This document shows, in pieces, positions 9,053 through 16,685 of a DNA stretch of 64,000 nt; the stretch's first letter is position 1, and every line of letters begins with the position of its first letter. Origin of the DNA: Gemmatimonadota bacterium. GTDB lineage: Bacteria; Gemmatimonadota; Gemmatimonadetes; Longimicrobiales; Gaopeijiaceae. The stretch is from contig SLCK01000024.1 in assembly GCA_007125845.1 (NCBI GenBank), positions 47,674 through 111,673 of the forward strand. The letters run 5' to 3'. A model generated the notes under the pieces. It did not search any database. It was given only the letters and a program-made list of their open reading frames with translations, and was not told where the DNA came from. The position numbers were made by a program, and so were the translations under genes.

Positions 9053-9337
9053 GTGAGCAGGTATTCGGACCGACACTCCAGGAGAGCCGGCCGCGTCGTG
9101 TGGACCCTGGTCGGTGGACTGCTCCTCGGAGGGCTTCTCACCAGGCTGTCCGAGCTTTTCATGCCGGAGAGCGCGGCTCGCGAGTTCCTCATCACCTCGG
9201 TGGCCGCTTCTATCGGTCCGCTTCGCTTGGATCTGGTCGCCGTGGCCGTCACTGTTGGACCTCTGGTCCTGACCCTGAACGTCCTGACCCTGGTGGGAGT
9301 CGGGTTGGTCGCCCTGGTGGCCCGGTCGTGGATCTGA
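9053..9337 (+). CDS. DUF4321 domain membrane protein
   Basis: A 94-residue small membrane protein from GTG 9053, with GGAGG at 9039-9043 as ribosome binding site. Two hydrophobic segments are visible: VVWTLVGGLLLGGLLTRL near residue 20 and VLTLNVLTLVGVGLVALVA at the C-terminus. Between them lie FMPESAAREFLITSV and LRLDLVAVAVTVGPL. This arrangement matches the DUF4321 family, whose function is unknown. It sits directly upstream of tatA, a neighbourhood that may hint at an envelope role. Confidence 0.75.
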   Translation: MSRYSDRHSRRAGRVVWTLVGGLLLGGLLTRLSELFMPESAAREFLITSVAASIGPLRLDLVAVAVTVGPLVLTLNVLTLVGVGLVALVARSWI

Positions 9338-9392
9338 TCCCGGTGACGAAGGCAAACGAGAACCTATGCCCGCCATGGGAGGGTTGAGCGCG

Positions 9393-9677
9393 ATGTTCGG
9401 TGGAGTCGGAATGTGGGAAATCATCCTGGTGTTCATGGTCGTCCTCCTCCTCTTCGGGGCCAAGCGGCTACCCGAGATCGGCTCGTCGCTCGGGAAGGGG
9501 ATCCGGGAGTTCAAGAGCTCCATCCGGGAGATCGAAGGGGAGCTTACGCTTCCGGATGAGAAGAAGGCCGTGAAGCCGAAATCTCAGGCGGCCTCCTCCG
9601 ATCCTTCCCCGCCTTCGGAGAAGGACTCCGAAGACGAGAGCAACGGCGAGCCGCGCCGCCTCACTACGAGCCAGTGA
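9393..9677 (+). CDS. tatA: Sec-independent translocase subunit TatA
   Basis: A single N-terminal transmembrane helix (MWEIILVFMVVLLLF) is followed by the TatA hinge FGAKRLPEIG, an amphipathic helix (LGKGIREFKSSIREIEGE) and a charged Ser/Pro/Glu tail. It should form the protein-conducting Tat assembly with TatC (2306-3130). ATG 9393 (94 residues) is chosen because GGGAGG at 9377-9382 precedes it and family members begin just before the helix. Upstream ATGs at 9366 and 9375 would add up to nine residues. No separate TatB is present in the window. Confidence 0.92.
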   Translation: MFGGVGMWEIILVFMVVLLLFGAKRLPEIGSSLGKGIREFKSSIREIEGELTLPDEKKAVKPKSQAASSDPSPPSEKDSEDESNGEPRRLTTSQ

Positions 9678-9764
9678 TTCCACGGGCTGGGAGCTTTGCT
9701 TTCAGCGCCGGGAGAGTAGGGAGTAGGTAGGCGTAGTACCGTAGCGAGATGTATGCGAGACGAA

Positions 9765-9814
9765 CGACGAGGGGCCCCGCAACCGGAGTGAACCGGCTGC
9801 GGGGCCCCTCGTCG
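9765..9814. terminator. Bidirectional hairpin between tatA and ppiD-like gene
   Basis: Arms of 22 bases at 9765-9786 and 9793-9814 pair at 21 of 22 positions (one A:C mismatch) around a six-base loop (AGTGAA). The stem is very GC-rich. It lies 87 bases after the tatA stop and 28 bases beyond the stop of the convergent minus-strand gene. There is no T-tract on either side, so it would act as a shared barrier rather than a textbook intrinsic terminator. Confidence 0.7.
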
Positions 9815-9842
9815 CGTCCGTTGGTCTGGACGTACTCCCGGG

Positions 9843-11693
9843 TCAGAACGCGAGCGGAATCTGCGGCTGGTCCTCCTGCTCGTCCAGGGCCCGGAAGTAC
9901 TCCGCCCGGCCGTCCACGATGCGGGTCGTCTCGCGGAGTCCTTCAATCCATTTTTCGAGCCGGTCCTGCTGGATCTGACCGGTTACCTGTGCCCGCTGGA
10001 TCTCCTTCTGGGTCTCCCACTCTTCGCGATCGGGCTCAATCCTGCGATCGACCCTGAGCAGCACCACGCGGTTGTCACTCGCGATCGGACCGCCGATCGA
10101 ACCCTCTGCTGTGCCGAAAGCCGTGCCGATCGCCGTGCTGGATTGCCCGAGTCCAGGAACGAACTCCCCGCGTGTGAAGGGACCCGCGGACTGCACTTCG
10201 CCTCCCACCGTTTCGGCCAGTTCCTCGAACGACGCTCCGGACCGGAGCTCGCTCGCCCACTCCCGGGCCTGCTCGCTCGCCTGCTCGATCTTGTACCGGG
10301 CGCGGAGGGTCGCCTCGATCTCCTCCGCCACATCGTCCACGCCGAGATACGCGGCGGGGTATTCACGCAGGACTTCGAGAATGTAGAAGGCGTCGGGATT
10401 TTCGAAGAGGGGGCTCACGGACTCCCCGCTCTCCCTCTCCTCAAAGATCCAGGCGCGCCCTTCCTCCGCAAAGCCCACTCCAGCCAGGATGGGGAAGTCC
10501 TGGGAGATCTCTCCCTCCATCACCGTCAGTCCAAAGAACTCGGCCGCATCCTCGAGAGGCTGTTCGGTCGCGATCGTCTCCAGTGAGTCTGCTCGAGTCA
10601 GGAGCCGGATCTCCGAGGTCGAGCTGCGGCTGATCGGAAGCAGCACCTGGCGGAGCTCGACCACCCCTTCATCCTCATCTCGAGTGAGAACTTCAATCAG
10701 GTGGTAGCCTTGCTCGGTCTCGATCGGCTCGCTCACGCTGCCGAGCGGGAGGGTGAAGGCTGCTTCTGCGACCGGAGGGGGCAGGTCGTCCCGGGAAACC
10801 GGGCCGATCTCACCCCCGTCCAGCGAGGACTCCTGGTCCACGCTCTCCCTTAGTGCAATCTCGGCGAAGTCGCCCTCATCGAGGATCTCGGCGCGAATCT
10901 GCTCGGCGCGCTCGCGGGCCGCAATGGAGTCGGCCTCAGCGGGGGCCTGGTCCAGGTAGAGGTACCGGACGGTCGCCCGGGCGGGAACCCGGAATTCCTC
11001 GCGATTCTCCTCGTAGTAGCGTTCGATCTCCCCTCTCGTCACCTCTACCTCCGAGTCCGAGACGAGACCGTCTGGATCGATCGCCAGAATGGTCACTTCG
11101 ACCTGTTCGTGCTCTTGCCGCCACCTTTCCCACAACTCGCGGTCCGATACGTAGATGCCTGCCATCACCTGCCGGGCGAGCTTCTCCCGGGGCAGGATGT
11201 CGCGGTAGTACATCTCCAGCTCCTGCAGGAACCGGGGGTCGGTCTGCGAGGTCTGACTCAGCCACTGCTGATATCTCTCCAGATCGAACTGGCCGTTGGT
11301 CTGGAACGCGGGGTCGCTCGCGAGCGCCGGTGGAGGCGAAAAGCGGGCAGCCTGGCGGATTTCTTCGTCCGAGACCCGAATCCCCCGGCGGTTCAGCTCC
11401 TGTTGGATCAGGATCTGGTTCACCACCTCATCCCAGGCCATGTCCTCGATCTCGCGGTCCTGCTGCGAGGAGATCGGCTGATTCTGAGATTCCTGGATCT
11501 GGTTGTAGAGGTTCCGGTAGACGGTCTGATACTGCTGCACGGGAACCGCCGTCCGGCCAACGCGGCCCAGATCTCCTCCGGCGGTCTGCCCGCTCATGTC
11601 CATTCCCCACTCGAAGACCATCAGCGCCACAAATGCGATGGCGGTGACGAGCATGATGATCTTGGTATTCTGTCGCATCTGCCGCATCAGCAT
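9843..11693 (-). CDS. PpiD/SurA-like membrane-anchored parvulin foldase
   Basis: This 616-residue periplasmic chaperone/peptidyl-prolyl isomerase has one N-terminal membrane anchor (IIMLVTAIAFVALMVF, about residues 14-29). A SurA_N-type chaperone region covers about 35-220, and a parvulin domain about 225-360 (ATVRYLYLDQA, LDGGEIGPVSRDDLPP, EQGYHLIEV). A long helical C-terminal region follows, with a second partial rotamase-like segment. The layout is that of PpiD. ATG at 11693 follows AAGGAG by 8 bases; GTG at 11702 is too close to that site. It should help fold secreted and outer-membrane proteins such as the LptD encoded nearby. Confidence 0.85.
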   Translation of the reverse strand: MLMRQMRQNTKIIMLVTAIAFVALMVFEWGMDMSGQTAGGDLGRVGRTAVPVQQYQTVYRNLYNQIQESQNQPISSQQDREIEDMAWDEVVNQILIQQELNRRGIRVSDEEIRQAARFSPPPALASDPAFQTNGQFDLERYQQWLSQTSQTDPRFLQELEMYYRDILPREKLARQVMAGIYVSDRELWERWRQEHEQVEVTILAIDPDGLVSDSEVEVTRGEIERYYEENREEFRVPARATVRYLYLDQAPAEADSIAARERAEQIRAEILDEGDFAEIALRESVDQESSLDGGEIGPVSRDDLPPPVAEAAFTLPLGSVSEPIETEQGYHLIEVLTRDEDEGVVELRQVLLPISRSSTSEIRLLTRADSLETIATEQPLEDAAEFFGLTVMEGEISQDFPILAGVGFAEEGRAWIFEERESGESVSPLFENPDAFYILEVLREYPAAYLGVDDVAEEIEATLRARYKIEQASEQAREWASELRSGASFEELAETVGGEVQSAGPFTRGEFVPGLGQSSTAIGTAFGTAEGSIGGPIASDNRVVLLRVDRRIEPDREEWETQKEIQRAQVTGQIQQDRLEKWIEGLRETTRIVDGRAEYFRALDEQEDQPQIPLAF

Positions 11694-11754
11694 ACGGCAC
11701 ACTCCTTGGAGCAGGTATCATGGAACAAGGTCCAGGTGGGATCCGGAAGGGTGG

Positions 11755-11783
11755 AAGCTAACCGGACGGGAAAGGTCGCTCAA
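11755..11783 (-). promoter_or_regulatory. Putative promoter of the ppiD-like gene
   Basis: Read on the minus strand, TTGAGC (11783-11778) and TAGCTT (11760-11755) are exactly 17 bases apart, about 62 bases before the start codon. The -10 shares the TANCTT form seen at other sites. The gap 11703-11938 holds only this and the divergent promoter at 11833-11862. Confidence 0.6.
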
Positions 11784-11832
11784 CACTGCCGCGCGGTGCT
11801 GCGACGCAACAACCGCGCAAGGTCTCGGCGCG

Positions 11833-11862
11833 TTGACACTCTTTCCAACCGTCCCCTATCTT
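11833..11862 (+). promoter_or_regulatory. Promoter of the TPR-aroQ-efp-acc group
   Basis: A perfect TTGACA at 11833-11838 and TATCTT at 11857-11862 are separated by 18 bases. Transcription would start near 11869, giving a leader of about 70 bases. This is the best-formed promoter in the window and probably drives the block up to ftsK. Confidence 0.7.
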
Positions 11863-11938
11863 CACGGAATCGTCCTTTCCCACCGCACATTCCGGGATCA
11901 CACGCTTTTTCATACCAACTCCGCGATGGAGGGATCCA

Positions 11939-13024
11939 GTGGCCAAGCCTGTTGACCGGGAGATCCGTGCCCTCAGGGCTCTCTTCTGGTCATCACGCGA
12001 CCCCGATGGCCGGGCATTCGCTCCGCTGGCGGACGCCTACCGGCGGAAGGGCGAGTTGGGGGAGGCCGAGTCGCTCATCGAGGACGGCCTCGGACGGCTT
12101 CCCGAATTCAGCACCGGGTACCTGGTCGCGTCCCGGGTCGCCCGGGACCGAGGGGATGCAGGGGCCGCTCGTGGGCACCTCGACCGGTTGATCGGTTTGG
12201 ATCCAGGAAATGTCGTCGCCCTCCTCGAACGAGCCGAGTTGGCCATCCTGGAGGGGAGCCGGGACCTGGCGCTCTCGGACTCCAGGGCGGTCCTCGATCT
12301 CGAACCGGGCAACCACACAGCCGCTGAGCTTCTGGCTTCGCTCGAGGAGACCGACGTGTCCGGGGGCGGAGCGCCCGGGGACTGGGACGAGGGGCCCGCC
12401 ATCGAGGCCGACGGCGATTGGGAGGAAGTGAGGGGCCTTCACACGCGTACCATGGCCGAGCTCTACGTCAAGCAGGGCTTGCTTTCCCGGGCGATCGGAG
12501 TGTACGAGCGCCTGGCCGAAGTGGCGCCCCACGACCGTGAGGTCGTCGCGCGGCTCGAGGAGCTGCGAGCCCAGAGGAGGGAAGGGCCGACGTCGGAGTC
12601 CCCTCCGTCGCCTCCGCTCCTTCAGGAGGGGCCGGAGCCGCGCAGCGAGCCGGCGGGACGGAAGGAAACGTCCCCGCCGGGGCTGGAGGAACCGCCGACT
12701 GATGTGGATGTCCAGGGTCACGACCCGCAGTGGGAGGAAGAGCGGATGCATGAAGAATCGGCCAGTTCCGCGCCCGGGCCGGAGAATTCCGACGAGATCG
12801 CAGCGGATTCCACCCCTGCATCGCCGCCGGCGCAGGGCCGGACGTCCGTCAGACCGATTTCGAAGTACTTCGAGGAGCTCCTGGCCTGGGTGCCCGGAGC
12901 GGTGGCGGACGAGGCTCGCGCGCCGGAGGCGGGCGCTCCGGACTCTCCCGACGAGCTCGGGGGCGAGGAGTCAGGGGACGACTTCAGGGACTTCGAGGCT
13001 TGGTTGGATGAGTTGAAGACATGA
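11939..13024 (+). CDS. Tetratricopeptide-repeat protein
   Basis: A 361-residue, probably cytoplasmic protein from GTG 11939, preceded by GGAGGG at 11926-11931. TPR-like repeats occupy about residues 10-130 (LADAYRRKGELGEAESLIEDGL; VASRVARDRGDAGAARGHLDRL) and another unit about 160-205 (ELYVKQGLLSRAIGVYERL). The rest is a Pro/Glu/Ser-rich, probably disordered region. A short helical motif, SVRPISKYFEELLAW, stands out at about residues 302-316, and an acidic tail ends the protein. No catalytic motif is seen. Its stop overlaps the aroQ start (ATGA), so the two are translationally coupled. Confidence 0.85.
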   Translation: MAKPVDREIRALRALFWSSRDPDGRAFAPLADAYRRKGELGEAESLIEDGLGRLPEFSTGYLVASRVARDRGDAGAARGHLDRLIGLDPGNVVALLERAELAILEGSRDLALSDSRAVLDLEPGNHTAAELLASLEETDVSGGGAPGDWDEGPAIEADGDWEEVRGLHTRTMAELYVKQGLLSRAIGVYERLAEVAPHDREVVARLEELRAQRREGPTSESPPSPPLLQEGPEPRSEPAGRKETSPPGLEEPPTDVDVQGHDPQWEEERMHEESASSAPGPENSDEIAADSTPASPPAQGRTSVRPISKYFEELLAWVPGAVADEARAPEAGAPDSPDELGGEESGDDFRDFEAWLDELKT

Positions 13025-13458
13025 GGATTGCCGTGATCGATGGACCGAACCTCCGGCTCCTGGGCCGGCGGGAGCCCGAAGTCTACGGGTCACACACGCT
13101 CGAGGACGTGCGTGAGTCGCTCGATGCCCTCGCAGCCGAGCTCCGGGTGGAGCTGGAAACCTACCAATCGAACCACGAAGGGGAGATCCTGGACTTTCTC
13201 GAGGAGGCCGCGACGAGGGTGGACGGCTTCCTCGTGAATCCCGGGGGTCTCACGCATACCTCTGTCGTGCTCCGGGACGCGCTGGTGGGGGTCGACCGAC
13301 CGTTCGTGGAGGTACATATTTCGAACACCGCCTCGCGGGAAGCCTTCCGAGCCCACTCCTACCTTTCCCCCGTTGCTGCGGGGGTGGTTTTTGGATTCGG
13401 GGTACAGGGCTATCTTCTTGGCCTTCGAGGGTTGGTGCATCGGCTCTCCGGATCCTGA
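13021..13458 (+). CDS. aroQ: 3-dehydroquinate dehydratase, type II
   Basis: A 145-residue dodecameric shikimate-pathway enzyme that converts 3-dehydroquinate to 3-dehydroshikimate. All family signatures are present: GPNLRLLGRREPEVYG with the catalytic Tyr, QSNHEGEILDFL, NPGGLTHTSVVLRDAL, VEVHISN and REAFRAHSYLSPVAAGVVFGFG. The length is standard. The start overlaps the upstream TPR gene stop, and efp follows after 29 bases. This grouping of aroQ, efp and accBC is common in bacteria. Confidence 0.97.
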   Translation: MRIAVIDGPNLRLLGRREPEVYGSHTLEDVRESLDALAAELRVELETYQSNHEGEILDFLEEAATRVDGFLVNPGGLTHTSVVLRDALVGVDRPFVEVHISNTASREAFRAHSYLSPVAAGVVFGFGVQGYLLGLRGLVHRLSGS

Positions 13459-13487
13459 ACCGCGCACTGGAATCACGCCGAAAGCCT

Positions 13488-14051
13488 ATGGCAACCACAG
13501 CGGACTTCCGAAACGGAATGGTCCTCGACATTGATGGGGAGCTCTGGACCCTCATCTACTTTCAGCATGTGAAGCCCGGAAAGGGTGGGGCCTTCGTGCG
13601 GACGAAGCTCAAGAATGTCCTGGGTGGCCAGGTCCTGGAAAAGACCTTCCGAGCGGGTGAGAAGGTGAAGGACGTCCGTCTTCTCCGGCGGCCCGTCAAT
13701 TACAGCTACACAGATGGGGAGCTTTTCCACTTCATGGACAAGGAGACTTTCGAGATGATCCCCATCTCGGGCGACCTCATCGGGTCGGATCAGCTCCAGT
13801 ACCTCAAGGAGAACATGGAGTGCGAAGGACTGGTCCACGACGATCGCGTGATTTCGGTGGAGCTCCCCCCATTCGTAGAATTGGAGGTGACCCAGACCGA
13901 TCCCGGCCTCAAGGGGGACACCGCTCAGGGAGGCAGCAAGCCGGCCACTCTCGAGACGGGGGCGGTGATTCAGGTGCCCCTCTTTGTCGAGGAAGGGGAC
14001 GTGGTGCGGGTGGATCGCCGGGAGGACAAATACCTGGAGAGAGTCAAATGA
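13488..14051 (+). CDS. efp: Translation elongation factor P
   Basis: A 187-residue factor that relieves ribosome stalling at polyproline stretches. The KOW-like N-domain carries KPGKGGAFVRTKLKN, whose loop Lys (about residue 32) is the usual modification site; no EpmA-type gene is in the window. Two OB domains follow, with the C-terminal signature LKGDTAQGGSKPATLETG and VPLFVEEGD near the end. A TATCTT box at 13411-13416 inside the aroQ end could give efp an extra promoter. Its stop overlaps accB (ATGA). Confidence 0.97.
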   Translation: MATTADFRNGMVLDIDGELWTLIYFQHVKPGKGGAFVRTKLKNVLGGQVLEKTFRAGEKVKDVRLLRRPVNYSYTDGELFHFMDKETFEMIPISGDLIGSDQLQYLKENMECEGLVHDDRVISVELPPFVELEVTQTDPGLKGDTAQGGSKPATLETGAVIQVPLFVEEGDVVRVDRREDKYLERVK

Positions 14052-14542
14052 TCGATCTCGAGTTCGTCCAGGAGTTGATCCGGACCGTGGATGGGAGCGG
14101 GATCGACCATGTTGAAATCGAGCGGGGTGGAACCCGGATCCGGGTTTGCAAGACCCCCCCGGCCAACTCAGGGCAGGTTCCGGCCTCCGCGCATTCTCCG
14201 GAGTCGGTCTCCCTTCCCGCTTCGACTCCACCGGCGAATCCGGGCGATTCGGCGGGGCTCGTCCCCACCACCGAAGAGGATGCACCCGCGGCGACGGATC
14301 ACCTCGTGGAGATCACTTCGCCCATGGTCGGTACCTTCTACCGTGCACCGTCTCCGAGCGCCGACGCGTTCGTCGAGGTCGGCCAGCGAGTCTCCACTGG
14401 GGATGTGCTGTGCATCATCGAGGCGATGAAGCTCATGAACGAGCTCGAATCCGACCGCGACGGCGTGCTTCGGGAGGTCTGCGTGGAGGACGGCGAACCC
14501 GTGGAATACGGTCAGGTCCTTTTCCGCGTCGAGCCCGGGTGA
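14048..14542 (+). CDS. accB: Biotin carboxyl carrier protein of acetyl-CoA carboxylase
   Basis: A 164-residue biotin carrier for malonyl-CoA synthesis. The N-terminal helical part (IDLEFVQELIRTVDGSGIDHVEI) leads through a Pro/Ala/Ser linker to the biotinyl domain starting at ITSPMVGTFY. The biotinylation site is the Lys of EAMKLMNEL. ATG 14048 overlaps the efp stop. accC follows 12 bases later, the usual accBC pair; the carboxyltransferase genes accA and accD are not in the window. Confidence 0.96.
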   Translation: MIDLEFVQELIRTVDGSGIDHVEIERGGTRIRVCKTPPANSGQVPASAHSPESVSLPASTPPANPGDSAGLVPTTEEDAPAATDHLVEITSPMVGTFYRAPSPSADAFVEVGQRVSTGDVLCIIEAMKLMNELESDRDGVLREVCVEDGEPVEYGQVLFRVEPG

Positions 14543-14554
14543 GGGATAGCGCCG

Positions 14555-15922
14555 GTGTTCAGTAAGGTCCTCATCGCCAATCGGGGCGAGATCGCGCTTC
14601 GGATCATCCGCGCTTGCCAGGAGTTGGGGATCGGGACGGTGGCCGTCTTCTCGGAAGCTGACCGGGAATCCCTGCATGTCCGATTCGCCGACGAGGAAGT
14701 GTGTATCGGGCCCGCACCGGCCTCGCAGTCCTACCTGAACATTCCTCGCATCATCGCGGCAGCGGAGATCACAGGTGCGGAGGCGATCCACCCCGGGTAC
14801 GGATTCCTCGCCGAGAATCCAGACTTCGCCGAGATCTGTGTTCGCTCCGGACTGGCCTTCATCGGGCCTACCGCCGACCAGATTCGGGTGATGGGCGACA
14901 AGGCCGTAGCCCGTCGGACCGTCAAGGAGGCGGGAGTCGAGCCAGTGCCGGGATCCGAGACCGTGGTACGGGACTCCCGCGAGGCCCGTGAGCTCGCCAG
15001 GGAGATCGGGTTCCCCGTCATGGTGAAGGCCGCTGCCGGGGGGGGCGGGAAGGGAATGAGGGTGGCTCCCGACGCCGAAGGGTTCGAGCGGCTCTTCGTG
15101 GCGGCCCAGAATGAGGCGCGGGCCGCATTCGGTGAGGATGGCGTTTACCTCGAGCGGTGCATCGAGCGACCGAGGCACGTCGAGTTCCAGGTGTTCGGAG
15201 ACGTCCATGGACGGGTCGTGCATCTGGGAGAGCGGGACTGCTCACTCCAGCGTCGTCACCAGAAGCTGGTCGAGGAGACGCCTTGCACGGCACTCACGCC
15301 GGGGCTGCGCGAGGAGATGGGAGAGGCCGCGGTGCGAGCGGCAAAAGCCATCGATTACGTGGGCGCGGGAACCGTCGAGTTCTTGCTGGACCAGGAAGGG
15401 GCATACTTCTTCATCGAGATGAACACCCGCATTCAGGTGGAGCATCCCGTGACCGAGGTAGCCACCGGCTTCGATCTCGTGAAGGAGCAGATCCGGGTCG
15501 CGGCCGGCCAACCCCTCTCCTTCCCCGAGGAGCCGCTCGTGCTGCGGGGCCACGTCATCGAATTCAGGATCAACGCAGAGGATCCGGACCGGAACTTCCA
15601 GCCCTCCCCGGGCTTGATCCGGACCTTCCACCCGCCCGGCGGCCCGGGCGTCCGACTGGACACGCACGTCTACGGCGGATACCGGGTTCCCCCGCACTAC
15701 GATTCCCTCCTCGCGAAGCTGATCGTTACCGGAAACAGCCGGGAAGAAGCCCTCGTGAGATCCCGGTACGCGCTCAGCTCTTTCGTGATCGAGGGAGTGA
15801 CGACCACGATTCCCTTCCTCTCCGAGGTGGTGCAGGATCCGGCCTTCCAGAGCGGAGAGGTGGATACGCACTTCGTGGACCGCTTCCTTTCCGAACGCAC
15901 CGCCCGCTCAGCCAGGACGTAG
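14555..15922 (+). CDS. accC: Biotin carboxylase subunit of acetyl-CoA carboxylase
   Basis: A 455-residue ATP-grasp enzyme that carboxylates the biotin on AccB. It starts at GTG 14555 with the signature [17 protein letters not shown]. The glycine-rich ATP-binding loop [11 protein letters not shown] lies at about residues 160-170. [16 protein letters not shown] and the active-site stretch [14 protein letters not shown] are intact. The length matches the family. It follows accB by 12 bases and precedes comB by 3 bases. Confidence 0.97.
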   Translation: MFSKVLIANRGEIALRIIRACQELGIGTVAVFSEADRESLHVRFADEEVCIGPAPASQSYLNIPRIIAAAEITGAEAIHPGYGFLAENPDFAEICVRSGLAFIGPTADQIRVMGDKAVARRTVKEAGVEPVPGSETVVRDSREARELAREIGFPVMVKAAAGGGGKGMRVAPDAEGFERLFVAAQNEARAAFGEDGVYLERCIERPRHVEFQVFGDVHGRVVHLGERDCSLQRRHQKLVEETPCTALTPGLREEMGEAAVRAAKAIDYVGAGTVEFLLDQEGAYFFIEMNTRIQVEHPVTEVATGFDLVKEQIRVAAGQPLSFPEEPLVLRGHVIEFRINAEDPDRNFQPSPGLIRTFHPPGGPGVRLDTHVYGGYRVPPHYDSLLAKLIVTGNSREEALVRSRYALSSFVIEGVTTTIPFLSEVVQDPAFQSGEVDTHFVDRFLSERTARSART

Positions 15923-15925
15923 CGT

Positions 15926-16660
15926 ATGAGGGTCCAGACCTACTTCTCTCCCGCGGAGGTGAATTCCGGGTCGATGGCCGGAGCAACCGCCGTCGTCATC
16001 GATGTGATCCGCGCCACAACCACGATCGCGGACGCCCTGGCCAACGGGGCCAAGGCGATCTACCCGACGGTGTCCACGGAAGACGCGATCCGACTCGCGA
16101 ACTCCCTGGGCCGTGAGGACACCCTCCTCTGCGGAGAACGCAAGGGGATGAAAGTCGAGGGTTTCGACCTCGGGAATTCTCCGGCGGAATTCACCGAGGA
16201 GAAGATCGCGGGCAAGCAACTCGTGATGAGCACCACGAACGGGACCCGGGCCTTTCTCGCCGCCGAGGGTGCCAGTCGGATCATCGCGGGGTCGCTCCTG
16301 AACCTGTCAGCGGTGGCCGAGGACGTGTCCGGCGTCGAGCAACTCGTCCTGATCTGCGCCGGGAAGGAGGATCGCTTCTCGCTCGACGACGCGCTCTGCG
16401 CGGGCCTGATCGTTCGGGCCCTTTCCGAGCGGACGGGCTCGGTCGAGAGCGAGATGCAGCTCGACGACGCGTCGCGCGCGGTTCTCGCCTTGGCGAGGAG
16501 CTGCGAGCCCGACGAAGCTCTCCTCCGGGAAACGGCGGCTGGCTCAGCTCTGGTGGAGATCGGTCTGGAAGCCGATCTTTCTCGTTGTGCGGAGCTGGAC
16601 AGACACGCCTTGATTCCCGAGATGCACGACCGGATGATCCGGATTTCCGGAGGAGGATGA
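15926..16660 (+). CDS. ComB-family 2-phosphosulfolactate phosphatase-like protein
   Basis: A 244-residue protein of the ComB phosphatase family. Typical motifs are VVIDVIRATTTIADAL near residue 25, LLCGERKG, FDLGNSPAEF and MSTTNGTRAF (about 103-112). ComB proper makes sulfolactate for coenzyme M, but family members occur widely in bacteria without that pathway. The real substrate here is unknown. No other coenzyme M or sulfolactate gene is nearby. It lies 3 bases after accC and 25 before ftsK. Confidence 0.85.
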   Translation: MRVQTYFSPAEVNSGSMAGATAVVIDVIRATTTIADALANGAKAIYPTVSTEDAIRLANSLGREDTLLCGERKGMKVEGFDLGNSPAEFTEEKIAGKQLVMSTTNGTRAFLAAEGASRIIAGSLLNLSAVAEDVSGVEQLVLICAGKEDRFSLDDALCAGLIVRALSERTGSVESEMQLDDASRAVLALARSCEPDEALLRETAAGSALVEIGLEADLSRCAELDRHALIPEMHDRMIRISGGG

Positions 16661-16685
16661 TCGGGTCGCTCCGGGCGCGATCGGG

